DNA of 9,751 nt from Chloroflexota bacterium (GTDB taxonomy: Bacteria > Chloroflexota > Anaerolineae > Anaerolineales > Villigracilaceae), in NCBI GenBank assembly GCA_021796315.1, contig JAJYOH010000189.1, forward strand, positions 1-9,751. The letters run 5' to 3'. Below, piece after piece: positions 1 through 7,682 of the stretch. Both the position numbers and the translations under genes were made by a program. The notes under the pieces are model-generated. The model was not told where the DNA came from. It was given only the letters and a program-made list of their open reading frames with translations, and did no database searches. The first letter of the stretch is position 1, and each line of letters starts with the position of its first letter.

Positions 1-658
1 CCGCCAGAAATCCTGCAAAAGTGACTGCCTTTAAATTTCGCCAATCTCTTGTAATCAAAGGCCATAATGCCAGGGCGATCAAGTAGAATGCGGCCAGATT
101 GTGAGTGTATTGAGCCAGTGCGGCGAAGATGGCGAAGCCTATCCACCAAAACCAATGTCTTGACTGCGCGGCGCGCCAATAAGCATATGTTGCCAATGTC
201 AGCCAAAAAGCCAGAAATACATACATTCGAATTTCTTGTGAATAGTGAACTTGAAATGGCGATAGCGCCATGAAAAGCCCGGCGGCTTGTGCGGTTTTAA
301 CATCGAATAATTCGCGCGCTAAAAGATAGACCGCGCAAACTGTGCCCAACCCGGCCGCGATGGAAAGTATCCGCACGGCAACGAGCGACTCGCCGAAAAC
401 TTTCATCCACAGCCAGAGCATTGTGTAATAAGCCAGCGGATGTTCTTCTGCCGCCGCGCCCGCCGCTGGCAGTGTCCCGGCCATCATTGCGGCCGGACCT
501 TTCTCCGAAAACAAGATCGAGAAGGACTCGTCGTACCAGATGGGTCGTGAAATAATTCCGAATAATCGGACGACTAGTGCGAGCAGAAGCACGCCAAGGA
601 AAACTGCTTTTTGATCATTCAATAATCTTTGGGGAAAGTTGGTGTTGGTTGAATTCAT
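1..658 (-). CDS. GT39/PMT-type membrane glycosyltransferase, C-terminus beyond window
   Basis: The frame is open from an ATG at 658 to the left edge, giving 219 residues without a stop, so the 3' end lies outside. The product is a GT-C fold membrane glycosyltransferase of the PMT/ArnT type (GT39, RgtA/B/C/D-like). Such enzymes usually move a sugar from a polyprenyl-phosphate donor to an acceptor on the extracytoplasmic face. Seen: a first membrane segment at about 17-36, then the loop motif IWYDESFS at 40-47 with the acidic pair D43-E44 expected of the active site. EEHPLAYYTMLW follows at 71-82, and HYSQEIRMY at 138-146 is a hallmark of this family. Several more hydrophobic segments follow. 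The gene starts 27 bases after the upstream membrane-protein gene on the same strand, with no clear Shine-Dalgarno sequence, so co-transcription is likely. Donor and acceptor cannot be told. The family is fairly sure, the exact role is not. Confidence 0.85.
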   Translation of the reverse strand, partial: MNSTNTNFPQRLLNDQKAVFLGVLLLALVVRLFGIISRPIWYDESFSILFSEKGPAAMMAGTLPAAGAAAEEHPLAYYTMLWLWMKVFGESLVAVRILSIAAGLGTVCAVYLLARELFDVKTAQAAGLFMALSPFQVHYSQEIRMYVFLAFWLTLATYAYWRAAQSRHWFWWIGFAIFAALAQYTHNLAAFYLIALALWPLITRDWRNLKAVTFAGFLA

Positions 659-685
659 TGTCCGCTTTGTAACATTGGTTATGTT

Positions 686-2143
686 TTATTTTTTGACGAA
701 AATAACTGCGAGGTTGTCCTCGTAAGCGATTTTCCAGCCCGCGCTTTGACTCGCGGCTTGCGCCAATCCCGCTTCGCGCGGGACGATGATCCGGCTCACG
801 TTATATTGACTTAACGCGGCCTCCCAATTGGGGTCGCCGTTTAATATTGCCTCGCTCCGACGGGTCAATGCCTCGCCGTAGAAATCGCTCTGGCTATCGA
901 TAAAGACCCGTTGTCCCGGCCATAGCCGGTAGAGCAAATATCCGCCCCAGTTGAAATCATTAAAAGTGTTGCCGTTTGATGGGTGCATTTCCATCCAGTC
1001 CGCGGCCTGCACTGGATATTCCTGCGCGCTGAACTGGTTAATTGTATTATGCGTTTCAACGTAATGAAATATAAATATTCCTGCGGCTATTAGAAAAATC
1101 ATCAACGGCCAGAAAAACCCGCGCAGGGTTTGGTCTATATTTCCAAAGCCATTCTCGAGTTTGAACCAATAATTGAACCTGGCAAGAGTTTGTTTTATCC
1201 AATCGGACAATATTGGCGCGGCGGCGATGGCAAAAAATGGAATGTTACGCGCCATGACCAGACTCATCAATGCCAATCCTGCCAGGAGAAAACTGTGACT
1301 GGCCTTGACTTTCTTTATTTGCAGAAGCCAAAGAATAATTGCCAACGCTAATAATCCAGTAAAAGGCCAAATATTTGGGGCGCTGAGGTTGGGTGGGTTT
1401 GTTTCAATGGTGCGGCTGAGAATGTATGGGCTGTTGTTATTTAGTATTGCCTGCCAATTACCCCATAAGTCGGGCGTGATTATTGTTGCGATTAAAGATG
1501 CGCCGCCAGCCAGCATGAACTGTTTCATTGGCTGCCAGGCAGTCGACTTGCGGAAATACTCCCAAATCCATCCGGCAAAATATGCCAGCCACGCCAGCAG
1601 ACCGAAGATGAATCCGCCGTGCGTATTGGCCCAGATGAGCATTAGGGCAGGGAAAGCCCATAACGGAACTTTCTCTCCTTTACGAAATCGTTCAAGCAGT
1701 CCAACCCAAACCGCAAAAAGCAAAAACGAAAATATATGCGGGCGTGCCAGCCAGTGCAGGCTGGATGTGAGCGCGGCCCAAACCGTTAGCATGAGCGAAA
1801 TGAGCGGCGCGTTGGTGCGCTGCACGGAATCCGTATAAACCAATACAAATGTTACGGCAATAATAAGCGCGGCCAACAGAACCACGCCATCCAAATTAAG
1901 CAGGCGATAAGCGAATGCGAAAAGAACCTGGGCCAGCCATTCGTAGGGCGGTCGGGGCTGACCAGCCATCGTAAACGAGAGCAGGTCCCGGGTCGGGATT
2001 TGATGCGTGTCGAGAATGATTCTGCCGACGGTAAGATGGCGTCCCAAATCCCCATTCAACAAACGAAGGCCGAGCAATAGTGAGCCGATGAAGATAATCG
2101 CAAAAACTAAATCACGCAGGTGTGGGAAAAGATATCGGGACAT
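686..2143 (-). CDS. Polytopic membrane protein, GT-C glycosyltransferase-like, with C-terminal soluble domain
   Basis: This 485-residue protein has about ten hydrophobic segments between residues 10 and 360, then a hydrophilic C-terminal domain at about 372-485. I do not recognise a named family member. The layout and motifs recall GT-C-type membrane proteins: an early acidic loop motif GDLGRHL (31-37), PPYEWLAQ (65-72), ARPHIFSF (133-140), WANTHGGF (171-178) and ARNIPFFAIAA (298-308). The C-terminal part (AADWMEMHP at 380-388, FNDFNWGGYL at 394-403, FIDSQSDFYG at 414-423) resembles the soluble tail often found on such proteins. The next gene on the strand is a GT39-type glycosyltransferase, which supports a role in envelope or lipid-linked sugar metabolism. 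The start lies only 18 bases beyond the rpoD terminator, with no Shine-Dalgarno. A TACAAT -10-like box at 2150-2155 would put transcription start at or near the ATG, so a leaderless message is possible. Catalytic activity is inferred. Confidence 0.82.
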   Translation of the reverse strand: MSRYLFPHLRDLVFAIIFIGSLLLGLRLLNGDLGRHLTVGRIILDTHQIPTRDLLSFTMAGQPRPPYEWLAQVLFAFAYRLLNLDGVVLLAALIIAVTFVLVYTDSVQRTNAPLISLMLTVWAALTSSLHWLARPHIFSFLLFAVWVGLLERFRKGEKVPLWAFPALMLIWANTHGGFIFGLLAWLAYFAGWIWEYFRKSTAWQPMKQFMLAGGASLIATIITPDLWGNWQAILNNNSPYILSRTIETNPPNLSAPNIWPFTGLLALAIILWLLQIKKVKASHSFLLAGLALMSLVMARNIPFFAIAAAPILSDWIKQTLARFNYWFKLENGFGNIDQTLRGFFWPLMIFLIAAGIFIFHYVETHNTINQFSAQEYPVQAADWMEMHPSNGNTFNDFNWGGYLLYRLWPGQRVFIDSQSDFYGEALTRRSEAILNGDPNWEAALSQYNVSRIIVPREAGLAQAASQSAGWKIAYEDNLAVIFVKK

Positions 2144-2160
2144 GAGTCAATTGTACATAA

Positions 2161-2193
2161 AATAAAAAGGCGACACGTTACGTGTCGCCTTTT
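2161..2193 (-). terminator. Rho-independent terminator of rpoD
   Basis: A perfect 13-bp stem (2165-2177 with 2181-2193, core GGCGACACG/CGTGTCGCC) closes a 3-base loop. On the minus strand it is followed by TTTTTATTTT. It begins 14 bases after the rpoD stop codon, as expected for an intrinsic terminator. The plus-strand reading also ends in four T, but no plus-strand gene leads into it. Confidence 0.9.
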
Positions 2194-2207
2194 GTCATGA
2201 AGATGTT

Positions 2208-3419
2208 TTACTCGCCGAGGTAGTCGCGCAGCTTGCGCCGGATGGATGGATGGCGCAAGCGGCTCAACGCCTGCGCTTCGATCTGGCGCACGCGTTCGCG
2301 CGTCACGCCCATTTTGCGTCCCACTTCCTCAAGAGTGTATGCCTGTCCATCGAGCAGGCCGTAGCGCAATTGTAAAATGCGGACCTCGCGCGGCGGCAGG
2401 CCGTTCAACACTTCGCCAAGGTGCTCACGCAAAAGATTGTAGGTGGCAGTGTCATCGGGCGGAGGCGCTTCGTCGTCTTCGATGAAATCACCCAACACCG
2501 AATCTTCCTCGTCATCGGTTGGCGTCTCCAGTGAAAGCGGACGACGCGCAACCTGAATCATGTTCTCCACTTTTTTCGGCGGTACGTCCAGTGCATCGGC
2601 CAATTCTTCCACCGATGGCTCGCGTCCGAGACGCTGCGTAAGTTGGTGCTGGACGCGTAACAGTTTATTGATCTGATCGCCCATGTGTACCGGCACGCGG
2701 ATCGTGCGCCCCTGGTCGGCAATGGCGCGTGTCACAGCCTGGCGAATCCACCACGTTGCATAAGTTGAGAACTTGTGCCCGCGGCGATAATCGAATTTCT
2801 TCGTGGCGCGGATCAAACCAATGTTGCCTTCCTGAATCAAATCAAGGAAGGGAACGCCGCGCCCCATATATTTTTTGGCGACCGAGATCACAAGGCGCGA
2901 GTTTGCGGTGATTAAATGCTCGCGGGCCGCCCAGCCGTCTTCGATAAGTTTGCGTAACTCGAGCCGGCGCCGGGCGTTGGCGTTGCCTTTGGCAAGTTCC
3001 TCGCGCGACATGCGCCCGCGTTCGATGCGTTGGGCCAGTTCCACTTCTTCGATAGCGGTCAAAAGCGGGACGCGGCTGACCTCTTTGAGATATAAACCAA
3101 TCGTGTCGTCTGTGTCTATGTTGGCAAGATAATCGTCGAGGGAAAGATCGGGCTCAGGTTCGATCTCGGTCTCTTCCACGGCGACCAGTTCATCCTCGGT
3201 CGGCTCGCCTGGCGTTGTATCCTCAACGAAAGGAATCCCCGCGCTAAGCAGGGCCGAAAAAGCTTCTTCGAGTTGTTCTACATCCTGTTCGGCCTCCGGG
3301 AAGAAATGCAGTATGTCGTCGAGTGTAACGTAAGATTTTTGGCGGCCAAGTTCGATCAGTCGGGCGATTGCGGGAAATTCTTCTTCCTCGTCAACGATAA
3401 TAATTTTCTCTACATCCAT
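2208..3419 (-). CDS. rpoD: Primary sigma factor of RNA polymerase (sigma-70, RpoD/SigA)
   Basis: This is the housekeeping sigma subunit that directs RNA polymerase to -35/-10 promoters. In the 403-residue form: a region 1.1-like segment (about 18-66), an acidic linker, region 1.2 starting at [11 protein letters not shown] (104-114), and region 2 (169-233) with [16 protein letters not shown], the core-binding [10 protein letters not shown] and the -10-reading [14 protein letters not shown]. Region 3 begins at RTIRVPVHM (238-246), with the 3.2 finger [20 protein letters not shown]. Region 4 (338-389) has [14 protein letters not shown] and the -35 helix-turn-helix [14 protein letters not shown]. 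The large non-conserved insert of the E. coli protein is absent, so the length matches SigA-type proteins. Start choice: ATG at 3419 has GGATGAG at 3426-3432, six bases upstream. An in-frame GTG at 3425 is the alternative, adding two residues. It has its own promoter candidate and terminator, so it looks monocistronic. Confidence 0.97.
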   Translation of the reverse strand: MDVEKIIIVDEEEEFPAIARLIELGRQKSYVTLDDILHFFPEAEQDVEQLEEAFSALLSAGIPFVEDTTPGEPTEDELVAVEETEIEPEPDLSLDDYLANIDTDDTIGLYLKEVSRVPLLTAIEEVELAQRIERGRMSREELAKGNANARRRLELRKLIEDGWAAREHLITANSRLVISVAKKYMGRGVPFLDLIQEGNIGLIRATKKFDYRRGHKFSTYATWWIRQAVTRAIADQGRTIRVPVHMGDQINKLLRVQHQLTQRLGREPSVEELADALDVPPKKVENMIQVARRPLSLETPTDDEEDSVLGDFIEDDEAPPPDDTATYNLLREHLGEVLNGLPPREVRILQLRYGLLDGQAYTLEEVGRKMGVTRERVRQIEAQALSRLRHPSIRRKLRDYLGE

Positions 3420-3434
3420 TCTCACTCATCCAAT

Positions 3435-3454
3435 TTCTGAATTTGAATTCAGAA
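3435..3454. repeat. 20-bp palindrome at the rpoD promoter (candidate operator)
   Basis: TTCTGAATT (3435-3443) and AATTCAGAA (3446-3454) are perfect inverted 9-mers around a 2-base centre. The dyad covers the presumed transcription start and four bases of the -10 box, a position where a dimeric repressor would block initiation. It ends six bases before the Shine-Dalgarno-containing stretch. As RNA it could also form a weak AT-rich hairpin in the leader. The operator role is inferred from symmetry and position only. Confidence 0.45.
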
Positions 3455-3479
3455 TACACTTTTTTTATACGAAAATCAA
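3451..3479 (-). promoter_or_regulatory. Candidate sigma-70 promoter of rpoD
   Basis: On the minus strand a -35-like TTGATT (3474-3479) and a -10-like TATTCT (3451-3456) are separated by 17 bases, each matching consensus at four of six positions. Predicted transcription start is near 3444, about 25 bases before the ATG. The surrounding 100 bases are AT-rich, so other -10-like words exist nearby; this pair has the best spacing. Confidence 0.45.
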
Positions 3480-3544
3480 TACCTTGTTTGTTTTGCAAGG
3501 ATATTTATATTCTCGTTATAAAGATGTGTTTTCTGTTCTGCCTC

Positions 3545-4306
3545 TTACGGCGACTTTGTAGCGGTTCCCGTTACAGCGGCCGTGGGCGCGGCCTCAGCCG
3601 ACGTTGGCGTTATTTCCGGCGTGGCTGTTGCGGTTGGAGTGTCTGTAACGGCGGGCGTCGCAGTTGCCGCATAAGGCGGCTTGGTTAGCATGGAAAGTAT
3701 TGCATCGAGGCCCGGCTTATCCACGATTTGTGTTTTGCTTCCATCCAGTTGAACATAATAACCGGTCTGGATCGGGTTAACCGAACCGACAGTCAATTTG
3801 TGTATCTTGCCGCCAGTGAAGGTCAATGTGATGGTGTCGGCTGGTTTATCCAGCCCGACAATATCCAGGCCAAGTTGAACGTCACCGACCACTTGCAATG
3901 CGCCGATTTGTGTTGCGGCGGCTTCCGCAGATGCTTGATCCGCATCGGCCTGTGTCGGTGCTTTCAACACCCATACGCCCTTGTCGTTGCGAGCTACTTC
4001 AACTGATGTGCCAGTTGAAGATTCGATTTTGATATCGCTCGGTTGGCCCTCGGCGGATGAGAACAGCATGGCCGTTCCGGGAGTTGGAGTGGCCGCTGCC
4101 TGCTGTTTGGCTTTTTGTTGATTGAAAAGGTAGGCAAAGCCGGCCACGAGAACCAAAACCAGAAGTGTGATCCATGTTGTTGCGCTGATAACCGGCTTTT
4201 CCTCGCGCGGGCGTGGCGTGGAAAAGGCTGGCTTTGCTGGCGTTGAGCTGGCCTTTTTTGACGCGCTTGAAGTACGGCGCGATGATGTTGTCTTTTTGCT
4301 TGCCAT
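3545..4306 (-). CDS. DUF4340-domain membrane-anchored protein, last gene of ABC operon
   Basis: This 253-residue protein has a basic Ser/Thr/Lys-rich cytoplasmic N-terminus (1-38), one membrane segment at about 42-61 and an extracytoplasmic domain at about 80-208. Its pattern (GVWVLKAPTQADADQASA at 110-127, then a Leu-rich stretch and LTVG...YYVQLDG) fits DUF4340. The tail from 212 to 253 is almost entirely Thr, Pro, Ala and Glu and is probably unstructured. DUF4340 proteins often sit beside GldG-like ABC auxiliary proteins, as here; their biochemical role is unknown. Start choice: ATG at 4306, two bases after the stop of the previous gene, with GGAG 12 bases upstream, implying translational coupling. 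An in-frame ATG at 4336 would add ten residues inside the upstream gene and is less likely. No convincing terminator follows before the rpoD promoter. Confidence 0.85.
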   Translation of the reverse strand: MASKKTTSSRRTSSASKKASSTPAKPAFSTPRPREEKPVISATTWITLLVLVLVAGFAYLFNQQKAKQQAAATPTPGTAMLFSSAEGQPSDIKIESSTGTSVEVARNDKGVWVLKAPTQADADQASAEAAATQIGALQVVGDVQLGLDIVGLDKPADTITLTFTGGKIHKLTVGSVNPIQTGYYVQLDGSKTQIVDKPGLDAILSMLTKPPYAATATPAVTDTPTATATPEITPTSAEAAPTAAVTGTATKSP

Positions 4307-4308
4307 AA

Positions 4309-5916
4309 TTAACTTTGTCTCCGGCGTGCTACCCATGTAGCCACACCTGCCGCCACAACCAATCCGGGAATGACGATCACGGCGGCCAGCAAGATGATGA
4401 GAATCTGAAGTTGTGATGGCAGATTGAAGGTGCGGGTAATAGGTTGATGAGTGGTAATGTTGACCAGATTGCTTTGTTTTGCGGACCAGTCCACAGAATT
4501 GACGAACATATCTCCGTTGGCATAGGCGTCGAAGCCCTGGTCAGTTGCAAAGATCGAACTGCCAAAAACCACGACGCGTCCGGTGGTGGTTGCGTTCTCG
4601 CCGCTTGCCGCAAGAGTCAGCGGGCCGGCAAAATCGGTGGCCGCATCAAAAGTAGGAGTCTGGTTGTTCTTGATTCCGGCAAGATCCGTTTCGCCCCAAG
4701 CCTGTTGGGATGTGAGAATCAGGCCTGTCAGCGTTACGCCTTGTGGAGCAGTCTTGCTGAGAGTTAGGCTGCGTGCCTGCGGCATGACAGTCACTGCGGT
4801 CAGGTGCTGGGTGATGGGACTTGTGCTGTTGTATGAGGCCGAGATCGCGTAGATTGGCTGATTGGAAGTTTGATCTATGATCAAATCATTGTCGAGAGTG
4901 ATACCCCACGCACTTGACAGATAGTTAGCCAATGGATCGGGATTCGTTCCGATATTGGTGAACAACGTAGGATCTTCCAGAACGACGAGCGAGCCGCCTT
5001 TGTCGACGTACGACTTGAGCAGGGAAACTTCCTGATCGAGCAGCGGATTCGCCGCCCCGGCAATGACAATAACTTTTGCATCAGCGGGAATCTTGTTTTC
5101 CGCGGCCAGGTTCAAAGTTTTGACAGTGTAATTTTTGCTTTCCAGCGTCTGGCGGGCACGCGCATAACCTTTGCTGTCAGTAGCGTTGATATCGGGTTCA
5201 CCGTGACCAGTGAGGAAGTACACCACGCGTTGTTCCGGGCTGAGCAGGCGGATCATGGCGTTTACCAGATCATTCTCAGAAGCAGATGCGGCAATCTCTT
5301 TTTTGTCGCCCATGGTCAGCACGATTTTTCCGTCGCTGGTGATGCCGTATTGGCGGGCTGAAACGGGATCGGAATTTGGGTCGATAAATTTGAAATCAAA
5401 TTTGCCCTTGCTGTTGGACTTAAGGTCGGTGAGCAACTGGCTGGCAGTGGATGCGCTTGAATTGGTCTGTGTGTAGAATGCCAGGGCGGTAACTTTTTCC
5501 GGTAACGTGGAGAGCGCCTGGATTGTTTCCGGGGCGAGGGTGTGTTGTTTATCTTCGGTCAAGTCCCATGATTTCGGATTCTGGAAAACCAGAACGTTAA
5601 TGACGAAAATGATGCCCACAAAGGCCAGGGTCAGGATCAGGCTGTTCGAGCCGTAGCGGGCCTGGCGTCCGGTGAAGAAACGGCGCACTTTATCCGGAGC
5701 GAGGATGCCGTAAATGGCGAGGCCCAGAACGATCAACAAGGCGCTGACGCCCAGCCAAATGTTGATGGCGTTGGTTTGGGCGGCATCCGGTTTATAGATC
5801 GAAAGGGCTGTTGCGCCTTTGACGAGCGCCAACAGGCCGGTCGCAACACAGGCCAGTAGCGCTACGATCAGCCCGATGAACGCGTAGCGCGCAGGTGTAT
5901 TCTTTTTGTTAGCCAT
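4309..5916 (-). CDS. GldG-like ABC transporter auxiliary protein
   Basis: This 535-residue membrane protein has three N-terminal membrane segments (about 11-31, 52-72, 92-111), a large extracytoplasmic region (about 115-500) and a C-terminal segment (about 503-528) ending in a basic tail. Family signs are WDLTEDKQHTLAPET (117-131), directly after the third membrane segment as in GldG-type proteins, and YFLTGHGEPD (233-242), followed by alternating beta-strand and Leu-rich segments typical of the ABC-transporter auxiliary domain (ABC_transp_aux). Such proteins pair with an ABC-2 permease and ATPase and are thought to act outside the membrane in export or assembly. Start: ATG at 5916 overlaps the permease stop as TAATG, with AAGGTGG five bases upstream. 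A GTG at 5925 is in frame but poorly placed. Overlap at one end and a 2-base gap at the other show tight coupling. Substrate unknown. Confidence 0.88.
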   Translation of the reverse strand: MANKKNTPARYAFIGLIVALLACVATGLLALVKGATALSIYKPDAAQTNAINIWLGVSALLIVLGLAIYGILAPDKVRRFFTGRQARYGSNSLILTLAFVGIIFVINVLVFQNPKSWDLTEDKQHTLAPETIQALSTLPEKVTALAFYTQTNSSASTASQLLTDLKSNSKGKFDFKFIDPNSDPVSARQYGITSDGKIVLTMGDKKEIAASASENDLVNAMIRLLSPEQRVVYFLTGHGEPDINATDSKGYARARQTLESKNYTVKTLNLAAENKIPADAKVIVIAGAANPLLDQEVSLLKSYVDKGGSLVVLEDPTLFTNIGTNPDPLANYLSSAWGITLDNDLIIDQTSNQPIYAISASYNSTSPITQHLTAVTVMPQARSLTLSKTAPQGVTLTGLILTSQQAWGETDLAGIKNNQTPTFDAATDFAGPLTLAASGENATTTGRVVVFGSSIFATDQGFDAYANGDMFVNSVDWSAKQSNLVNITTHQPITRTFNLPSQLQILIILLAAVIVIPGLVVAAGVATWVARRRQS

Positions 5917-6674
5917 TAGTTCCACCTTCGGGTTTCAATTGCGGCTGTGCCTGTAAACAGACCAAGCGCGGTGAGACTGAGGAAATAAGCGATGTCGGAA
6001 AGGTTGAGCGTGCCATTATATATGGAGTTGAGATGTGTGGTTGTGCTCAGGTAGTTGAATACATCCGCGCTGCTTTGGAAATAACTGGCGGGAAAACCGA
6101 TCAACCACCATAGGAAAATGAACAACCCCAAAGTTGCGAACATGGCCGCGATCTGGTTGCTGAAAATGGATGAAATGCCGACACCCAGGGCAAGGTAGGC
6201 CGCAGACAGAAGAATTACACTCAGGTAAGTTGCCATCATCAAGCGTTGATCAAGCCCCGGCGTTTCAAGGCTGTTGAGGATAATTGGATATATCAATGTG
6301 ACAACCAGGATGGTCAGAACGAATAGAAAGCCGCCCAGCCACTTTCCAATGATAAGTTCCCAATCTCGCAAGGGAGCGGTCAGTAAAAGTTCCATGGTGC
6401 CTGTGCGGTTTTCATCTGACACAAGCCGCATGGTCAACGCAGGAATGGTGAGCATTAACAGGAAGTTGAAGGTGCTTCCCAGCCAGTCGATGCCGGGAGC
6501 GGTGGGCGCCCCGCCGCCAAACCCGCCCTGTATCGCGGCCTGGGACGCGCCATAAACGACCAGGCCGAAAATGAAGCCAAGCGTCAATAGAATAACAAAA
6601 GCCACCACGTATGCAATGGGGCTTGTAAAATAATGATTGTATTCACGACGTGCAATTGTCCAGATGTTTCTCAT
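5916..6674 (-). CDS. ABC-2 type transporter permease, GldF-like
   Basis: This 252-residue integral membrane protein has about six membrane segments (20-42, 66-83, 107-133, 148-170, 176-195, 228-246). Between the second and third lies SDENRTGTMELLLTAPL (86-102), the conserved coupling segment of ABC-2 permeases of the GldF/NosY type, followed by GKWLGG (110-115). The N-terminus (MRNIWTIARREYNHYFTSPIA) is also typical of that family. It would form the membrane channel energised by the ATPase encoded just upstream. The start ATG at 6674 lies 8 bases after the ATPase stop, with a GAGG Shine-Dalgarno in the gap. Its last codon runs into the next gene's start (TAATG). A short Gly-rich loop at 49-56 is the only unusual stretch. 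GldF is the closest named relative, but a gliding role is not implied. Confidence 0.92.
   Translation of the reverse strand: MRNIWTIARREYNHYFTSPIAYVVAFVILLTLGFIFGLVVYGASQAAIQGGFGGGAPTAPGIDWLGSTFNFLLMLTIPALTMRLVSDENRTGTMELLLTAPLRDWELIIGKWLGGFLFVLTILVVTLIYPIILNSLETPGLDQRLMMATYLSVILLSAAYLALGVGISSIFSNQIAAMFATLGLFIFLWWLIGFPASYFQSSADVFNYLSTTTHLNSIYNGTLNLSDIAYFLSLTALGLFTGTAAIETRRWN
5922..5928 (-). promoter_or_regulatory. Ribosome binding site fixing the GldG-like start
   Basis: AAGGTGG on the minus strand lies five bases before the ATG at 5916 and inside the last codons of the permease. It supports the TAATG overlap start over the upstream GTG at 5925, which falls within this motif. Confidence 0.65.
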
Positions 6675-6682
6675 CTCAACCT

Positions 6683-7615
6683 CTATTTTTTACCGTGATG
6701 GACATCTTCGCGGGTCAGCTCCAGGAAGATTTCTTCGAGGCTCATACCGACGGGACGCATCTCGAGCAATTCATAACCGGAAGTAACAACGGCCTTGGCG
6801 ACCTGCGGGCGGACATCCTGCCCGGGTGCAAATTGAAATTCCACAGAGCCGTCAGGCGCGTTATCCACATTTTGTATACCCTTGATCTTGAGCAGAAGTT
6901 TCGACAGGCCATCCGAGTCGCCGCGCACGCGCAGAGATACGCGTTCCGAGCCGACCAGCCGTGCCTGCAGATTCTCAGGCGTGTCTTCAGCGACGATCTT
7001 GCCTTTGTTGATGATCAGGACGCGGTCGCAAATTTGCTGTGCTTCCGAAAGGATGTGCGTCGAAAGTAAAACGGTGCGCTGTTTGCCGATCTCGCGGATC
7101 ACATTGCGGATCTCCACCACTTGGCCAGGGTCAAGGCCGATGGTTGGTTCATCTAATATCAAGACTTCGGGCTGGTGGATCAGGGCTTGAGCCAGCCCAA
7201 CACGCTGGCGCATACCTTTTGAAAGGCTGCTGATGAAACTGTTGGCGCGGCTTTCAAGCCCAACCATTTCAAGAGTCTCAAAGGCGCGGTCTGCTGAATC
7301 GGGTATCTGGCGCAAGTCGGCCATGAATTTTAGATATTCCACGGCCCTCATGTCAGTGTAGAGGGGCACGGTTTCCGGCAAATATCCAACCCGTTTGCGA
7401 ACCTCAAGCGATTCTGTAACTACATCGTACCCGGCGACGACAGCGGAGCCATCGGTGGGCGGCATGTAACCGGTCAGGATGCGCATGGTGGTGGTCTTAC
7501 CTGCGCCGTTGGGTCCGAGAAACCCCACGATTTCGCCTTGCCCGGCTTCGAAGCTTAGGTCTGAGAGAGCGCGGCGCGCTCCGTAATCTTTGGTGAGACC
7601 CTCAACTCGAATCAT
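6683..7615 (-). CDS. ABC transporter ATP-binding protein, GldA-like
   Basis: This 310-residue cytoplasmic ATPase would power the permease encoded next. Seen in order: Walker A GPNGAGKTT (34-42), GYLPETVPLY at 77-86 (the Q-loop position carries Glu, as I recall for GldA/NosF-type ATPases), signature LSKGMRQRVGLAQ (131-143), Walker B VLILDEPTIGLDP (151-163) and H-loop STHIL with H187. After the core, residues about 220-300 form the small accessory domain of this subfamily, ending in MRPVGMSLEEIFLELT. All catalytic motifs are intact and the length is normal. The start ATG at 7615 has AAGGAG at 7621-7626, five bases upstream. It is the first gene of a four-gene operon, behind a good promoter at 7698-7727, a leader hairpin at 7652-7680 and a repeat array. 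Confidence 0.95.
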   Translation of the reverse strand: MIRVEGLTKDYGARRALSDLSFEAGQGEIVGFLGPNGAGKTTTMRILTGYMPPTDGSAVVAGYDVVTESLEVRKRVGYLPETVPLYTDMRAVEYLKFMADLRQIPDSADRAFETLEMVGLESRANSFISSLSKGMRQRVGLAQALIHQPEVLILDEPTIGLDPGQVVEIRNVIREIGKQRTVLLSTHILSEAQQICDRVLIINKGKIVAEDTPENLQARLVGSERVSLRVRGDSDGLSKLLLKIKGIQNVDNAPDGSVEFQFAPGQDVRPQVAKAVVTSGYELLEMRPVGMSLEEIFLELTREDVHHGKK

Positions 7616-7651
7616 TGGTACTCCTTATAAATTGAAAAATGACGAAACAAA

Positions 7652-7680
7652 GGGCACAGCGCCGCGGGGCGGCAGTGCCC
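7652..7680 (-). promoter_or_regulatory. GC-rich leader hairpin before the ABC operon (possible attenuator)
   Basis: On the minus strand GGGCAC pairs with GTGCCC (7675-7680 with 7652-7657), and inside it GCCGC pairs with GCGGC around a CCC loop, with a 1x3 internal bulge. The stem is followed by TTTGTTT and later ATTTTTC, then the ribosome binding site. If transcription starts near 7691, the hairpin sits about 11 bases into the leader. It could terminate early, protect the mRNA or be regulatory. The interrupted U-run makes a strong terminator uncertain, and no matching anti-terminator arm was found. Confidence 0.5.
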
Positions 7681-7682
7681 GG

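Noticed and set aside
67..273. A 68-codon plus-strand reading frame
   Set aside because: It is antisense to the partial GT39 gene, which has family motifs on the minus strand.
1305..1838. A 177-codon plus-strand reading frame
   Set aside because: It lies wholly antisense to the 485-residue membrane protein, whose hydrophobic segments and motifs are clearly real; the plus-strand product has no recognisable domain and no ribosome binding site.
3482..3500. Possible terminator of the ABC operon (CCTTG/CAAGG)
   Set aside because: The stem is only 5 bp with a 9-base loop and no good T-run follows on the minus strand.
6650..7069. A 139-codon plus-strand reading frame
   Set aside because: It is antisense to the ABC ATPase and permease junction and its product is not protein-family-like.
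3545..7615. Gliding-motility operon
   Set aside because: The homology is to GldA/F/G-type components only. No other gliding genes are in the window, and this transporter type occurs in non-gliding bacteria.
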